Origin: Ruminiclostridium papyrosolvens DSM 2782
GTDB lineage: Bacteria > Bacillota > Clostridia > Acetivibrionales > DSM-1351
Direction of reading: 5' to 3'
NCBI RefSeq assembly: GCF_029318685.1
Contig: NZ_CP119677.1
Location: 2,843,001-2,907,000 of the forward strand
Length of the DNA stretch: 64,000 nucleotides
The position numbers were made by a program, and so were the translations under genes. Below the pieces are notes generated by a model. It saw nothing but the letters and a program-made list of their open reading frames with translations. It did no database searches and was not told where the DNA came from. This document shows, in pieces, positions 34,922 through 43,999 of this stretch (the stretch's first letter is position 1; the number at the start of each line of letters is the position of its first letter).

Positions 34922-35165
34922 ACAACCTCTTTTGTAAGTACACTAGCAATATTTCTTTAAGTTTCCGGCTATGTAAAGTAAATTGTACCATATTTTTCGA
35001 CATTGAAAAAGGGTACATGGTCCTGTATCCTTTAGTCATCTATAATTGATATGATTTTAATTTAAAAAGACTTGCAGTATATGGCTTTTGTGTGTTAAAA
35101 TAGTTATTGCTTGATGCCGAATTTTGAGAAATTAAATTCTCCAATAATTAAAGGAGGTGTAATAT

Positions 35166-35354
35166 ATGGCAAAGTGTGAAGTATGCAGTAAAGCAACTAC
35201 TTTTGGAAACAATCGAAGCCATGCATTAAATGCTACTAGCCGTACATGGAAACCTAATGTAAGAAAAATAAAGATAATTGATAATGGCACACCAAAGTCA
35301 ATTAACATATGCACAAGGTGTCTTCGTTCAAACAAAGTTACCCGAGCTATATAA
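35166..35354 (+). CDS. rpmB: Ribosomal protein bL28
   Basis: A component of the 50S subunit. 62 residues, MAKCEVCSKATTFGNNRSHA ... CTRCLRSNKVTRAI, including the paired CxxC motifs of the zinc-binding (C+) form. A strong AAAGGAGG precedes the ATG and a short terminator follows. Divergent from recG, convergent with the spoVM-like gene. Confidence 0.97.
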   Translation: MAKCEVCSKATTFGNNRSHALNATSRTWKPNVRKIKIIDNGTPKSINICTRCLRSNKVTRAI

Positions 35355-35380
35355 TTTGATTACGTTAAATTTCTAAAAAT

Positions 35381-35406
35381 AAAAAAGCGTTACGAGACGC
35401 TTTTTT
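35381..35406. terminator. Shared terminator of rpmB and the spoVM-like gene
   Basis: AAAAAAGCGT, 6 nt, ACGCTTTTTT: symmetric, so usable from both strands. Confidence 0.85.
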
Positions 35407-35439
35407 ATTTTTCCATTTTTTACTTCTTCTTATGTAAAA

Positions 35440-35511
35440 TCAGCCTATTTTAAATACCTTCTTTAATATGTTTCCAAAAAACTTAGGCATTTTTAAAACT
35501 ACTATCTTCAT
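35440..35511 (-). CDS. spoVM: SpoVM-like spore coat anchoring peptide (23 residues)
   Basis: A very short gene missed by ORF cut-offs. ATG at 35511 is preceded by GGGGGAG with a 7-base spacer; stop at 35442-35440. The peptide begins MKIVVLKMPKFFGNILKKVF and matches the SpoVM plan: an initial strand, K-x-P-K-F, a Gly, then a basic amphipathic helix. In Bacillus the 26-residue SpoVM recognises the convex forespore membrane and anchors SpoIVA, and its gene lies directly beside rpmB, as here. Neighbourhood, ribosome site and residues all agree. Confidence 0.85.
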   Translation of the reverse strand: MKIVVLKMPKFFGNILKKVFKIG

Positions 35512-35670
35512 AATTACACTCCCCCTGAATAGCTCTTACTATATATCATATTCGGCAAAAAGTACTTTCGTGATAGTAAATGCAAATTCTTAACCTAAAA
35601 AGTTGTCTAAATTTTATTTATAGTGAATAGATATATACGGATAAGCTATTTTTTCAAAGGGAGTGGTCAG

Positions 35671-36351
35671 ATGTTATCTTTAGTCCATACTAGTAAAAGA
35701 AATAAGCTTTTAGCTATAATATCATTTTTTATATTTCTTATTGGCATTATTATATTTGTTCGTAGTTTTTTTTATGGAAACTCTTATTATACTATAACAG
35801 TTAACAGCCAAATATCTTTTTCTTACCCCATAGATTTCTCAATAAAAAATGTATATGCCAGCGACCCTGCTTCTGCTCCATACGTTCAGGCAAGCAATAG
35901 TAAATATAAGAGTTTTATTGATTATAAGTCACCTGAAGATAAATTTCATTTTAGCTATCCTTCAAATTTCAAGTTGAATCAACAGGCTTTCCCGGGAAGT
36001 GAAATACTATATCATGTAGATTTTCAAAACAAAAGTGACAATACCTTTACAGGGTTTGTTCAAGTTTGGAACCTGCCCTATGACCTCAGTAAATTTCTCG
36101 AGGAATCAAAAGAAAACTCCCTTGCCGATTTTATTAATTTCAATTCCAAAGAGATTGAAGTCAATAAAATGAAGGGGTATTTTTGGGAGTACACCGTAAA
36201 AAGTTCTAATGAAAACTATAAAACACTTGAAGTATTTCTCTCAAAGGATTCCAGACTATATAGAATAAGTTTTTATATACCCGAAAGAAAATACACCAAA
36301 GAAGACTATGACATGTTTTGGAAAATGGTAATTTCTCTTAAAGTTAATTAA
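35671..36351 (+). CDS. Membrane-anchored protein with PsbP-like domain
   Basis: A 226-residue protein. A basic N-terminus is followed by one membrane segment (LLAIISFFIFLIGIIIFVRSFF, about 14-35), then an outside domain. DKFHFSYPSNFKLNQQAFPGSEILYHVDF and KGYFWEYTVKS...LEVFLSKDSRLYRISFYIPE resemble the PsbP-like fold common in clostridial lipoproteins. ATG 35671 follows GGGAGTGG. It overlaps the GGDEF gene by 4 bases tail to tail. Role unknown. Confidence 0.7.
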   Translation: MLSLVHTSKRNKLLAIISFFIFLIGIIIFVRSFFYGNSYYTITVNSQISFSYPIDFSIKNVYASDPASAPYVQASNSKYKSFIDYKSPEDKFHFSYPSNFKLNQQAFPGSEILYHVDFQNKSDNTFTGFVQVWNLPYDLSKFLEESKENSLADFINFNSKEIEVNKMKGYFWEYTVKSSNENYKTLEVFLSKDSRLYRISFYIPERKYTKEDYDMFWKMVISLKVN

Positions 36352-38024
36352 CCGATTTTTTGAGAAATCATAATACAATTTCTTCCATTTTCCTTTGCCT
36401 TGTATAGTGCATTGTCTGCATCTCTGATTAATCCTACCTGATTGGAAGATGTTTCAGGGTAGCACGCTATTCCAAAACTTGCAGTAACAGAGGCTGATAT
36501 AAGATTGTCTTTAATTACATTGCCTGCAATTTTTGTACGTAAAAACTCAACTTTTTCATGAGCCTGCTGTATTGATGTCCTAGGTAATATAAGTACAAAT
36601 TCTTCTCCCCCGAACCTCGCAATGGTATCAGTCCCCCGCAGGTTATTTTTTACTGTTTGTGCTACTTCTTTCAGTACTACATCACCAAAGAGGTGTCCAT
36701 ATGTATCATTAAATATCTTGAAAAAGTCAATATCAAGAATTACAAGAGATAAATTATATCCTTTTTCTTCTGCCATCTTAAATTCAGCTTCAAATTTTTC
36801 ATGGAAGTATACACGGTTGTAAACCCCTGTCAAACCATCAACTGTGGCCATTTCCTGTAGGTTTGCATAAAGCTCGGCATTTTCAATTGCCATACTTACC
36901 TGTTTTCCCAAGGTAGTAAGCAGCCTTAAATTTTCGGTATTGAAGGTATTGTTATTTCGGTGTTCAATGAGAGTGAGTCCGAATTTTCTGGATTTCAAGC
37001 TCAAAGGCACACACATAAAGGACCCTATTTGTCTTGTCTGAATAAAATCATATTTATCAGGATCAACCATGTTTTCTATCAATGGCTTTTCATTTTGTAA
37101 TATATCAAGGAGAAGTTCACAATTAACATTGTCAGCTAAAATTGCAAGCTCTTCTTTGTTGGTAATATTTGTGAATTGCACCTTGAGTCTGTTTTTCTTC
37201 TGGTCAAACAATAATATAGAAGAAAAGTTTACGCCCATTACACCTATTATTACATCATTTACAAAATTAAGTAACTCGTTTATGTCTAGTATTGAGCCTA
37301 TGGCCTCACTCACTTGTTGAAGAGTATAAAACTCTGCAATACTGGATGTAAGCCTCTTATTTGTATCTTCAAGCTTAAAGTTGGTTTCCTTGAGCGTTTC
37401 ATACTGGTTCTTTATTTCATCCTTGGCCGAAGCAAGCTGCTCGTACTTCTCACCCAATTCATCAATTAACCTATCATTTTCCTGTTCATTTTTTAAGTTT
37501 TCAGAATAAATTTTAGCACTTATACTAAATATACAAAGTAGTAAAATATATATACAGAAAATCCTGAAAAGACTAAAAACTACTTTTGAAGCATCAAAGG
37601 GTTCTTGTATTCCATATAATACAAATATATTTGCTATCTTGATTACTGCACTGAACCCCAATAACAGATAAGTTAGCTTTTTACCCTTACGAATACTTAT
37701 AAAAAATAAAGGCAAGACAAGAGAAAGGTACTCTATCCCATCAGAAAATGGCAATAAAAACACAGACGTCAAAAAAACTTCCATCGACCTAAAAACGTCA
37801 AATGCTTTGTCTGAATATAAATTTATATTATTTACAAATAAAATTTTAACAATATTCAAAACCACAATCGACACTATAAATACAGTGAGATAATTTTTTT
37901 TACTAAAATAAACATTAGCATTAGTATAAAGTTCCTGCTTGAAAAACAATGCAGAAAACAGTAATACAATAAATACCCAATAAAGGTTAATCATAACCTT
38001 TTCATATTTTTGTATTTTATTCAT
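36348..38024 (-). CDS. Membrane diguanylate cyclase with GAF domain
   Basis: Makes cyclic di-GMP from two GTP. 558 residues: six or so membrane segments (about 10-175), a coiled coil (to about 235), a GAF domain (about 240-385) and a C-terminal GGDEF domain (about 395-555). The active-site motif is GGEEF (RFGGEEFVLILPR), with an inhibitory I-site RGTD five residues before it, so product inhibition is expected. Last of a five-gene minus-strand run with gaps of 15-34 bases, whose first gene encodes an HD-GYP phosphodiesterase. Confidence 0.93.
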   Translation of the reverse strand: MNKIQKYEKVMINLYWVFIVLLFSALFFKQELYTNANVYFSKKNYLTVFIVSIVVLNIVKILFVNNINLYSDKAFDVFRSMEVFLTSVFLLPFSDGIEYLSLVLPLFFISIRKGKKLTYLLLGFSAVIKIANIFVLYGIQEPFDASKVVFSLFRIFCIYILLLCIFSISAKIYSENLKNEQENDRLIDELGEKYEQLASAKDEIKNQYETLKETNFKLEDTNKRLTSSIAEFYTLQQVSEAIGSILDINELLNFVNDVIIGVMGVNFSSILLFDQKKNRLKVQFTNITNKEELAILADNVNCELLLDILQNEKPLIENMVDPDKYDFIQTRQIGSFMCVPLSLKSRKFGLTLIEHRNNNTFNTENLRLLTTLGKQVSMAIENAELYANLQEMATVDGLTGVYNRVYFHEKFEAEFKMAEEKGYNLSLVILDIDFFKIFNDTYGHLFGDVVLKEVAQTVKNNLRGTDTIARFGGEEFVLILPRTSIQQAHEKVEFLRTKIAGNVIKDNLISASVTASFGIACYPETSSNQVGLIRDADNALYKAKENGRNCIMISQKIG

Positions 38025-38039
38025 ATATTTCCTTTCTAA

Positions 38040-40172
38040 TTACAATTGCATATTCTCCCAAAAAATTTCTATATTGTCTCCCGGAGAAATTGTATCAGTA
38101 AAATTTGCCTGACTTCCATTTAGTTTTAATATAATGTTTCCTTTAGGTACTGATAAATCAAAATTAATATAGTTGAAAATATCTACAAAAATATACTGCT
38201 TGTTTTCTTTCAATTCAATTCTTTCACCGTTTACATAAATAACATACCCCTTTTCGGGTACATGAACACTGTTGTTTTCCAAATAATTCTGTTCAAATTT
38301 ATTTACCAGTACATCATCAGTCTCATAAATCTCTTGTTCCTCCTCAAACCCCTGTTCAGGAACAGTTACCTCAACCGATTCCTCAAAAAGCTCTGAATCA
38401 GTTATACTGTCATTGTCCTTTAGTATGTATTCAGTACTGACGATTTCACCATTTACCTTCAACAAACTGTTTCCAAGACCGAGTTCAAATTTTAATATGA
38501 AATCCTTTAGTGTAACTATTTCCTCTATTTGAACCTTATCACCATTTTTTATAGTTGCATCCATACCGCATGTCTGGCCGTTAATTGAACAGTAAGGTAC
38601 AAGCGCTATCCTGTCTTCGTTCAAATAGACAGTAAGTCCTCTCGTATGTTTTACATAATCAATTACACTTTTTTTAGCGTCCATACCATTGTATGAAGGT
38701 TTTATGTATATGGAATCATTATTATTAATTCTGGTATCAAGACTTGCCGGCTCATTGTTAACAAAAATTTCAGCCGCCATTCCATGTTCACCCTTAATAT
38801 TCTTATCTTTACCGTTAAGTGTGAACTTCAACGACTTTCCTGTTCTGCCAATTAGCTTATCAGGATTATATCCTACCAATATTAAAGCATCCGCTACACT
38901 CAGCTTCTTGGAATTGAACAGCTTTACTTTATTTTCATTTACAGTGACAGACATAAAGTCCTGACCTCTTTGCATGTGAGCCATCATAGCTATGCCAAAA
39001 GGTGTAATGGATTCGGGCCCCGTTAGCTTTTTAATTTTAGTCTTTATGTTTTGTATTACATCCCTCCCTCTTACTGCAACTCTGTTATCAGGAAGCCCCA
39101 GTCCTTCAGCGATTCTGTTTGTAAGTCCCGGTATCTGGCTTCCGCCTCCTATCAAAAAAACGGCATTGGGAGCCTTTTGATTAAACTCCAGAATTTTATC
39201 GCATATGCTTCCTGCTAAAAAATCAATAGTAGGTTCTATTATTTCAATAGCCTTTTGATGTATAATCTCATACTTATTTCCTAGTATATCTGTATATTTT
39301 ATAATTTCTGTACCAGATGAAATAGATATTTTAATTTTCTCCGCTGTATTGAAATCAACCAAAAACTCCTGAGCAATTTTTTCGGTTATCTCGTCTCCGG
39401 CAATAGGAACCATGCCATACGCCACCACAGAGCCGTCTCTGGTTAGTGCAATATCCGAGGTTCCGGCACCTATATCAACCAGAACAAGATTCAAAAGTCT
39501 TAAATCCTTTGGAATAGTTACATTTATCGCAGCTATAGGCTCAAGAGTCAGACTTATTACCTCCAATCCAACCTTTGACATAACGGTGTACAAGCTGTCT
39601 ACTACAACGTGAGGCAGGAAGGTAGCCAGTACTTCCACCCCTATTTTCTTTCCCTTGTGTCCTACAAGCGAAGAAATAACATACCCATTGAGAAAGTAGT
39701 TTACCACACTATATCCCACACAATAAAAGGTCATTTTTTCTTCGTTTGATATTTCATTATCAAGCTTAAATTGCGCATTCTGAATAGCATCAACTTCCAG
39801 ACTCCCTACAATCTCCGATGTAATTTCACGTCCCTGTTCTATATCGTATTCCAGTTTTGTCTGACTTGTTTTTAAAACCCTTCCTGCGGCTGCAATGGCT
39901 ACTTTTGTCAATGTAACCCCTAGTATTTTCTCCAGCCTTTCTTTTACTTGCGTTATTACTTCCGCAACCTTCTCAATATCATGTATTTGTCCATCCAGCA
40001 TTGCACGACTCTTATGTTCACATATCTCAGCCGCAACAACCCTGAAGCATTCCTTCTCATAAAGCCCTACTATACCTATAACCGTCCTTGTTCCAATGTC
40101 AAGAGCAAAAATCAAATCTTCTTCATTAAATGCTTCTGCTTTAGTTTTTGTTATCTTCTGTTTACCAGGCAT
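38040..40172 (-). CDS. FtsA/PilM-like actin-fold ATPase with long C-terminal extension
   Basis: 710 residues, against about 410-420 for FtsA. Residues 20-405 form the actin/Hsp70 fold: ALDIGTRTVIGIVG (phosphate 1), LVLVDIGAGTSDIALTRDGSVV (phosphate 2), FLIGGGSQIPGLTNRIAEGLG (adenosine), with an SHS2-like insertion near 100-190. The remaining 300 residues are beta-rich, with repeated short domains ending in DSIYIKP, DKVQIEE, DSITDS and DNIEIFW, suggesting three or four similar modules. No obvious FtsA membrane-binding amphipathic tail is seen. Encoded between nth and the GGDEF gene. Probably a paralogue used in envelope or division work; exact role unknown. Confidence 0.8.
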   Translation of the reverse strand: MPGKQKITKTKAEAFNEEDLIFALDIGTRTVIGIVGLYEKECFRVVAAEICEHKSRAMLDGQIHDIEKVAEVITQVKERLEKILGVTLTKVAIAAAGRVLKTSQTKLEYDIEQGREITSEIVGSLEVDAIQNAQFKLDNEISNEEKMTFYCVGYSVVNYFLNGYVISSLVGHKGKKIGVEVLATFLPHVVVDSLYTVMSKVGLEVISLTLEPIAAINVTIPKDLRLLNLVLVDIGAGTSDIALTRDGSVVAYGMVPIAGDEITEKIAQEFLVDFNTAEKIKISISSGTEIIKYTDILGNKYEIIHQKAIEIIEPTIDFLAGSICDKILEFNQKAPNAVFLIGGGSQIPGLTNRIAEGLGLPDNRVAVRGRDVIQNIKTKIKKLTGPESITPFGIAMMAHMQRGQDFMSVTVNENKVKLFNSKKLSVADALILVGYNPDKLIGRTGKSLKFTLNGKDKNIKGEHGMAAEIFVNNEPASLDTRINNNDSIYIKPSYNGMDAKKSVIDYVKHTRGLTVYLNEDRIALVPYCSINGQTCGMDATIKNGDKVQIEEIVTLKDFILKFELGLGNSLLKVNGEIVSTEYILKDNDSITDSELFEESVEVTVPEQGFEEEQEIYETDDVLVNKFEQNYLENNSVHVPEKGYVIYVNGERIELKENKQYIFVDIFNYINFDLSVPKGNIILKLNGSQANFTDTISPGDNIEIFWENMQL

Positions 40173-40206
40173 ACCTTACCCCCATGTATAAAAACAGTCG
40201 TGACCC

Positions 40207-40839
40207 CTATTTCTTAGTATAATAACTGCACAAATGATTTATCTCACACTTTTCACATTCAGGTTTTCTTGCGTTACACACAGCTCTTCCATGGAAAACT
40301 AATTTATGGCAAAAATCTGCCCATTTATCTTCAGGAATTATTTTCTGCAAATCGTATTCAATCTTTTCGGGGTCTTCATTCTTTGTTAAGCCCGTTCTGT
40401 TTGAAAGCCTTTTTGCATGTGTGTCAACAACTACTCCCTGCTTTCCATGTATCTCATATAAGTAAAGATTCGCTGTCTTTCGTCCTACACCGGGCAATTC
40501 AAGTAATTCCTCCATATTATCCGGAATTATTCCACTATATTTATCAGTAATAATCTTACAACACCCGATTATATTTTTTGCCTTATTTCTATAGAATCCC
40601 GTTGATTTAATATCTTCCTCAAGTTCTCTTATATTTGCATTTGCAAATGCCTCAACCGAAGGATACTTTTTATATAAATTCTTTGCAACTATATTTACTC
40701 TGGCATCAGTACACTGGGCTGCAAGCTGAGTAGAAATCAAAAGCTGAAGCGGATTCTCATACATTAAAGAACACTCCGCATCAGGATAAAGCTTATCAAG
40801 AACCTCTATCATTTGCAGAACCTTTTCCTTTTTAGTCAT
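40207..40839 (-). CDS. nth: Endonuclease III (DNA glycosylase/AP lyase)
   Basis: Excises oxidised pyrimidines. 210 residues, usual length. It has the helix-hairpin-helix LELPGVGRKTANLYLYE with the catalytic Lys in GRKTA, the catalytic Asp in VVVDTHAKRLSNR, and a C-terminal [4Fe-4S] loop with spacing C-x6-C-x2-C-x5-C (CNARKPECEKCEINHLC). Located 27 bases after glgA in the same operon; a housekeeping gene that appears to travel with the others. Confidence 0.96.
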   Translation of the reverse strand: MTKKEKVLQMIEVLDKLYPDAECSLMYENPLQLLISTQLAAQCTDARVNIVAKNLYKKYPSVEAFANANIRELEEDIKSTGFYRNKAKNIIGCCKIITDKYSGIIPDNMEELLELPGVGRKTANLYLYEIHGKQGVVVDTHAKRLSNRTGLTKNEDPEKIEYDLQKIIPEDKWADFCHKLVFHGRAVCNARKPECEKCEINHLCSYYTKK

Positions 40840-40866
40840 CGAATTATATACCTTCTTTGTATTATG

Positions 40867-42333
40867 TTATCTGTTTTTGTTATCTATAGCTATTTTATAT
40901 AAATCTAAGTACTTAATACAAGGCTTCTTCCAAGAAAAATCACTTTTCAGCGCCCTTACAACCAGTTGCTCCCACTCTTTACTCTTTTTGCTATAAGTAT
41001 GTATTGCTCTATTTAATGTATCTTGAAATTCAGTTTCATCAAATTCAGTAAAAGAGAACCCATTTCCGTTTTTTCTGTCCTTATCATAATCTATTACAGT
41101 TTCAGCAAGGCCTCCTGTAGCCCTTACTACCGGAATTGTACCATATCTGAAACTTATAATCTGTCCTAAGCCGCAGGGTTCAAAACGAGAAGGCATTAAG
41201 AACATATCTGCAGAGGCATAAATCTTTTTAGCAAGTTTTTGATTGAATTCCAAAAAAACTGCTACATTATCGGGGTACTTACTTTGAAGTTCCTTAAATG
41301 ATTTATGATAAAACTCATCCCCGATTCCAAGAACAACCAACTGTATATCATTTTCTTTTATAAATCTGTCAATACAGCCAAAAATGAGTTCCAGCCCCTT
41401 CTGGTGTGTCAATCTCGTAACAATCGCCAGTAGAGGAGCATCACTGTTCCCTAAACCAAACTCTTTCTGGAATTGTCTTTTATTTTCCTTCTTATTCTCC
41501 GGGCATTTAGAGTCAAATACCTTATATAAATCTTCATTCTTACCGGGATCAAACTCTTCATAAGATATTCCATTTACAATGCCAAAAAGGTCTTTCTCTC
41601 TGTTATTGAGTATTCCTTCCATTTTTTCACCGTAGGCAGTTGACAGAATTTCCTGTGCATATTGCTTGCTTACGGTATTTATTTTATCTGAATACACAAG
41701 CCCGCACTTCATAAAACTGAACATCCCATAAAATTCAGCCTTGTCATATGTAAAGAAATCTTCCTCCACGTTCATATATTCGCATATATCTTCGCCGAAA
41801 TTTCCCTGATACTCAAGATTGTGAATAGTATAAACCGTAGAAATATCCTTATAAAAATCCTGTTTTGCATATTTTTCTTTCAGCATCAGGCATAAAGGGC
41901 CTGTATGCCAGTCATTGCAATGAATAATGTCGGGTTTAAAATCGATATGGGGCAACATTTCAAGAGCTGCCTTGCACAGCATTATAAATCTCTGTGCATC
42001 ATCCTGATAACAATAAATACCGTCTCTATAATAATAATGATAGTTTTCTATGAAATAGACCTTAACTTCCTGTGAGGCTGAAACAGGTATACTGCTCTCT
42101 TTTATTACACATGTTTCCTTTCTGTCCCCCATTTCAACAGGAAAGTCGGCAACATAAGCTAATTCTGTATCTATACTTTTATATCGGGGCATAAGTACTC
42201 TTACATCCTGTCCCAACAGGGTTAGTTCCTTTGGCAGAGAACCAGCAACATCAGCCAACCCCCCTGTTTTTGCGAAAGGGTCAACTTCTGCTGATACAAA
42301 AAGTACCTTTAACTTTTTATTAGATAAATTCAC
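40867..42333 (-). CDS. glgA: Glycogen synthase (ADP-glucose type)
   Basis: Adds glucose from ADP-glucose to alpha-1,4-glucan. The 488-residue GT5 enzyme has the nucleotide-sugar site VDPFAKTGGLADVAGSLPKEL, CNDWHTGPLCLMLKEKY, VTRLTHQKGLELI and the C-terminal EPCGLGQIISFRYGTIPVVRATGGLAETV. GTG 42333, 7 bases after GGAGG, is preferred to the preceding GTG. The 18-base gap to the HD-GYP gene upstream places glycogen synthesis in one transcript with c-di-GMP enzymes; glgC and glgD are not in the window. Confidence 0.95.
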   Translation of the reverse strand: MNLSNKKLKVLFVSAEVDPFAKTGGLADVAGSLPKELTLLGQDVRVLMPRYKSIDTELAYVADFPVEMGDRKETCVIKESSIPVSASQEVKVYFIENYHYYYRDGIYCYQDDAQRFIMLCKAALEMLPHIDFKPDIIHCNDWHTGPLCLMLKEKYAKQDFYKDISTVYTIHNLEYQGNFGEDICEYMNVEEDFFTYDKAEFYGMFSFMKCGLVYSDKINTVSKQYAQEILSTAYGEKMEGILNNREKDLFGIVNGISYEEFDPGKNEDLYKVFDSKCPENKKENKRQFQKEFGLGNSDAPLLAIVTRLTHQKGLELIFGCIDRFIKENDIQLVVLGIGDEFYHKSFKELQSKYPDNVAVFLEFNQKLAKKIYASADMFLMPSRFEPCGLGQIISFRYGTIPVVRATGGLAETVIDYDKDRKNGNGFSFTEFDETEFQDTLNRAIHTYSKKSKEWEQLVVRALKSDFSWKKPCIKYLDLYKIAIDNKNR

Positions 42334-42351
42334 CACATTACCTCCAAAATA

Positions 42352-43818
42352 TTAGTTGTTAATTAGCTCTTTAATCATGTTTATAAAAAGCTCAGATATT
42401 CTGGGATCAAACTGAATCCCCTTACATCTTTCAATTTCGTTAATTGCTAATTCCATAGTCATACCCCTTCGGTATGTTCTGTCACTGGTCATAGCATCAA
42501 AGGCGTCGGCAATACATAATATTCTTCCTAATAGACTGATTTCCTCACCCTTTAGCCCATTAGGATACCCTCCACCGTTATATTTTTCGTGATGTTCAAG
42601 AATTGCTTTTAAACCGTTTCTTAAGAATTCTACATTTTTAAGTATATTGTATGATATGAGAGGATGTTTTTTTATTTCTTCATATTCACAATCAGTTAAT
42701 TTGTCAGGTTTATTAAGAATTGAAGCAGATACTCCTATTTTTCCTATATCGTGCAAAATAGCCGCATATCTTAAATCCTGTATAGTATCTTCATCCAGCC
42801 TCATACGGGCAGCAATCTCACATGAAATTTCCATCACTCGCTGGCAATGTCCGCTTGTATAGGCATCCTTTGCCTCGATTGCATTTACCAAAGACATAAC
42901 CGTTTGTATATATCCTGTATTCAAACTATCCGAGTATCTTTGAAGCTCTTCGTTTTTTTGGCGAAGTTCATCCTTGGTTCTGTTGAGATTGTCAATATTA
43001 TAATTCAAATCGTCGTTAACAGCCGCTGTCTCCTCATAGAGGGCTTCTATTTCCTGCTTCTGTATATAAACATCATTTATTAACTGAGACTTGTACATGG
43101 CGACAGCAGCATAATTGGCAAGACTTTGGAGAAATGTAAGGTTTACTCTTTTAAAAGAATATTTATTTCGCGTTTCAAGAAAGATGACACCTAACTGCTC
43201 ATCTGATATGTTAAGTGGTATGACAAGCTTGTCTCCCAATGTACCTCTTCTTTTAATCTCAATTCCGCATTTAACTACAACAGAATTTGTATTAAAGCAT
43301 TGTGTAACAACAGAATCTTCGTCAAAATATTTACCTACTTCTTCAAAGACTATTTCACCCAATTCATATTTACAATATATATCTTGAGAATTTACATCTT
43401 TGAAGCAAATAAGGCATCTGTCGCATCCTGTAAACTTTTTAAATACATCGTATACATATTTGATTATATTTTCAATCTCAATTGTGGAGTTAAATTTTTC
43501 GGACGTAATACTTAAAGCTTCCAACTGATTCTGTTTTTCCGCAAGAAGTTTTAAAGTCTTAAAATAGCTCTTTCCCGCTATTGTGTTGAGAAGATACTCA
43601 TTTTTCCGGAGAATTCCGAATTTTTTAATATTCTTTCGATTTTTTCTATCTATAATAATATATTCACATATATCGAACGCTAAAAAAACAATACACAAGC
43701 CACAAGTTATAGCCAACAGTTTCTCAGAATTGATATAAATTCCGAAAATAAAGCATGGTAAGGCTATAACGCATATAATTATTTTAACTAGATGTAAATA
43801 GTATTTGCTTAAGTTCAT
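42352..43818 (-). CDS. HD-GYP phosphodiesterase with membrane anchor and GAF domain
   Basis: Predicted to hydrolyse cyclic di-GMP. 488 residues: two hydrophobic segments at about 10-55, a GAF domain (about 90-245), a coiled coil (NLNRTKDELRQKNEELQRY) and a C-terminal HD-GYP domain (about 285-485). The metal motif HDIGKIG and HHEKYNGGGYPNGLKGEEI (GYP box) are intact. GGAGG before the ATG at 43818 makes the upstream ATG at 43833 unlikely. First gene of the operon with glgA, nth, the FtsA-like gene and the GGDEF gene. Confidence 0.93.
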   Translation of the reverse strand: MNLSKYYLHLVKIIICVIALPCFIFGIYINSEKLLAITCGLCIVFLAFDICEYIIIDRKNRKNIKKFGILRKNEYLLNTIAGKSYFKTLKLLAEKQNQLEALSITSEKFNSTIEIENIIKYVYDVFKKFTGCDRCLICFKDVNSQDIYCKYELGEIVFEEVGKYFDEDSVVTQCFNTNSVVVKCGIEIKRRGTLGDKLVIPLNISDEQLGVIFLETRNKYSFKRVNLTFLQSLANYAAVAMYKSQLINDVYIQKQEIEALYEETAAVNDDLNYNIDNLNRTKDELRQKNEELQRYSDSLNTGYIQTVMSLVNAIEAKDAYTSGHCQRVMEISCEIAARMRLDEDTIQDLRYAAILHDIGKIGVSASILNKPDKLTDCEYEEIKKHPLISYNILKNVEFLRNGLKAILEHHEKYNGGGYPNGLKGEEISLLGRILCIADAFDAMTSDRTYRRGMTMELAINEIERCKGIQFDPRISELFINMIKELINN

Positions 43819-43937
43819 ATATGCCTCCAGCATTTTATAATTCCAGAAAAATCCTAAGATTATATACTAATTGTAAATTTTTTTTTACTTATTAGCAATA
43901 CAATTTATTTATTCCCTTAATTTTTTTTACTTTTCAA

Positions 43938-43992
43938 AAAAGAAAGCTGCCCAATGAGCAATAAATTTGCTCACAAGGCAGCTCTCTTTTTT
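43938..43992 (-). terminator. Terminator of htrA
   Basis: A long interrupted hairpin: AAAGA.AGCTGCC...TGAGCA with TGCTCA...GGCAGCT.TCTTT. On the minus strand it starts 8 bases after the htrA stop. Confidence 0.85.
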
Positions 43993-43999
43993 ATATAAT

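Noticed and set aside
35132-35335. 67-codon minus-strand frame across rpmB
   Set aside because: Antisense shadow of the bL28 gene, which has a strong ribosome site and full family match.
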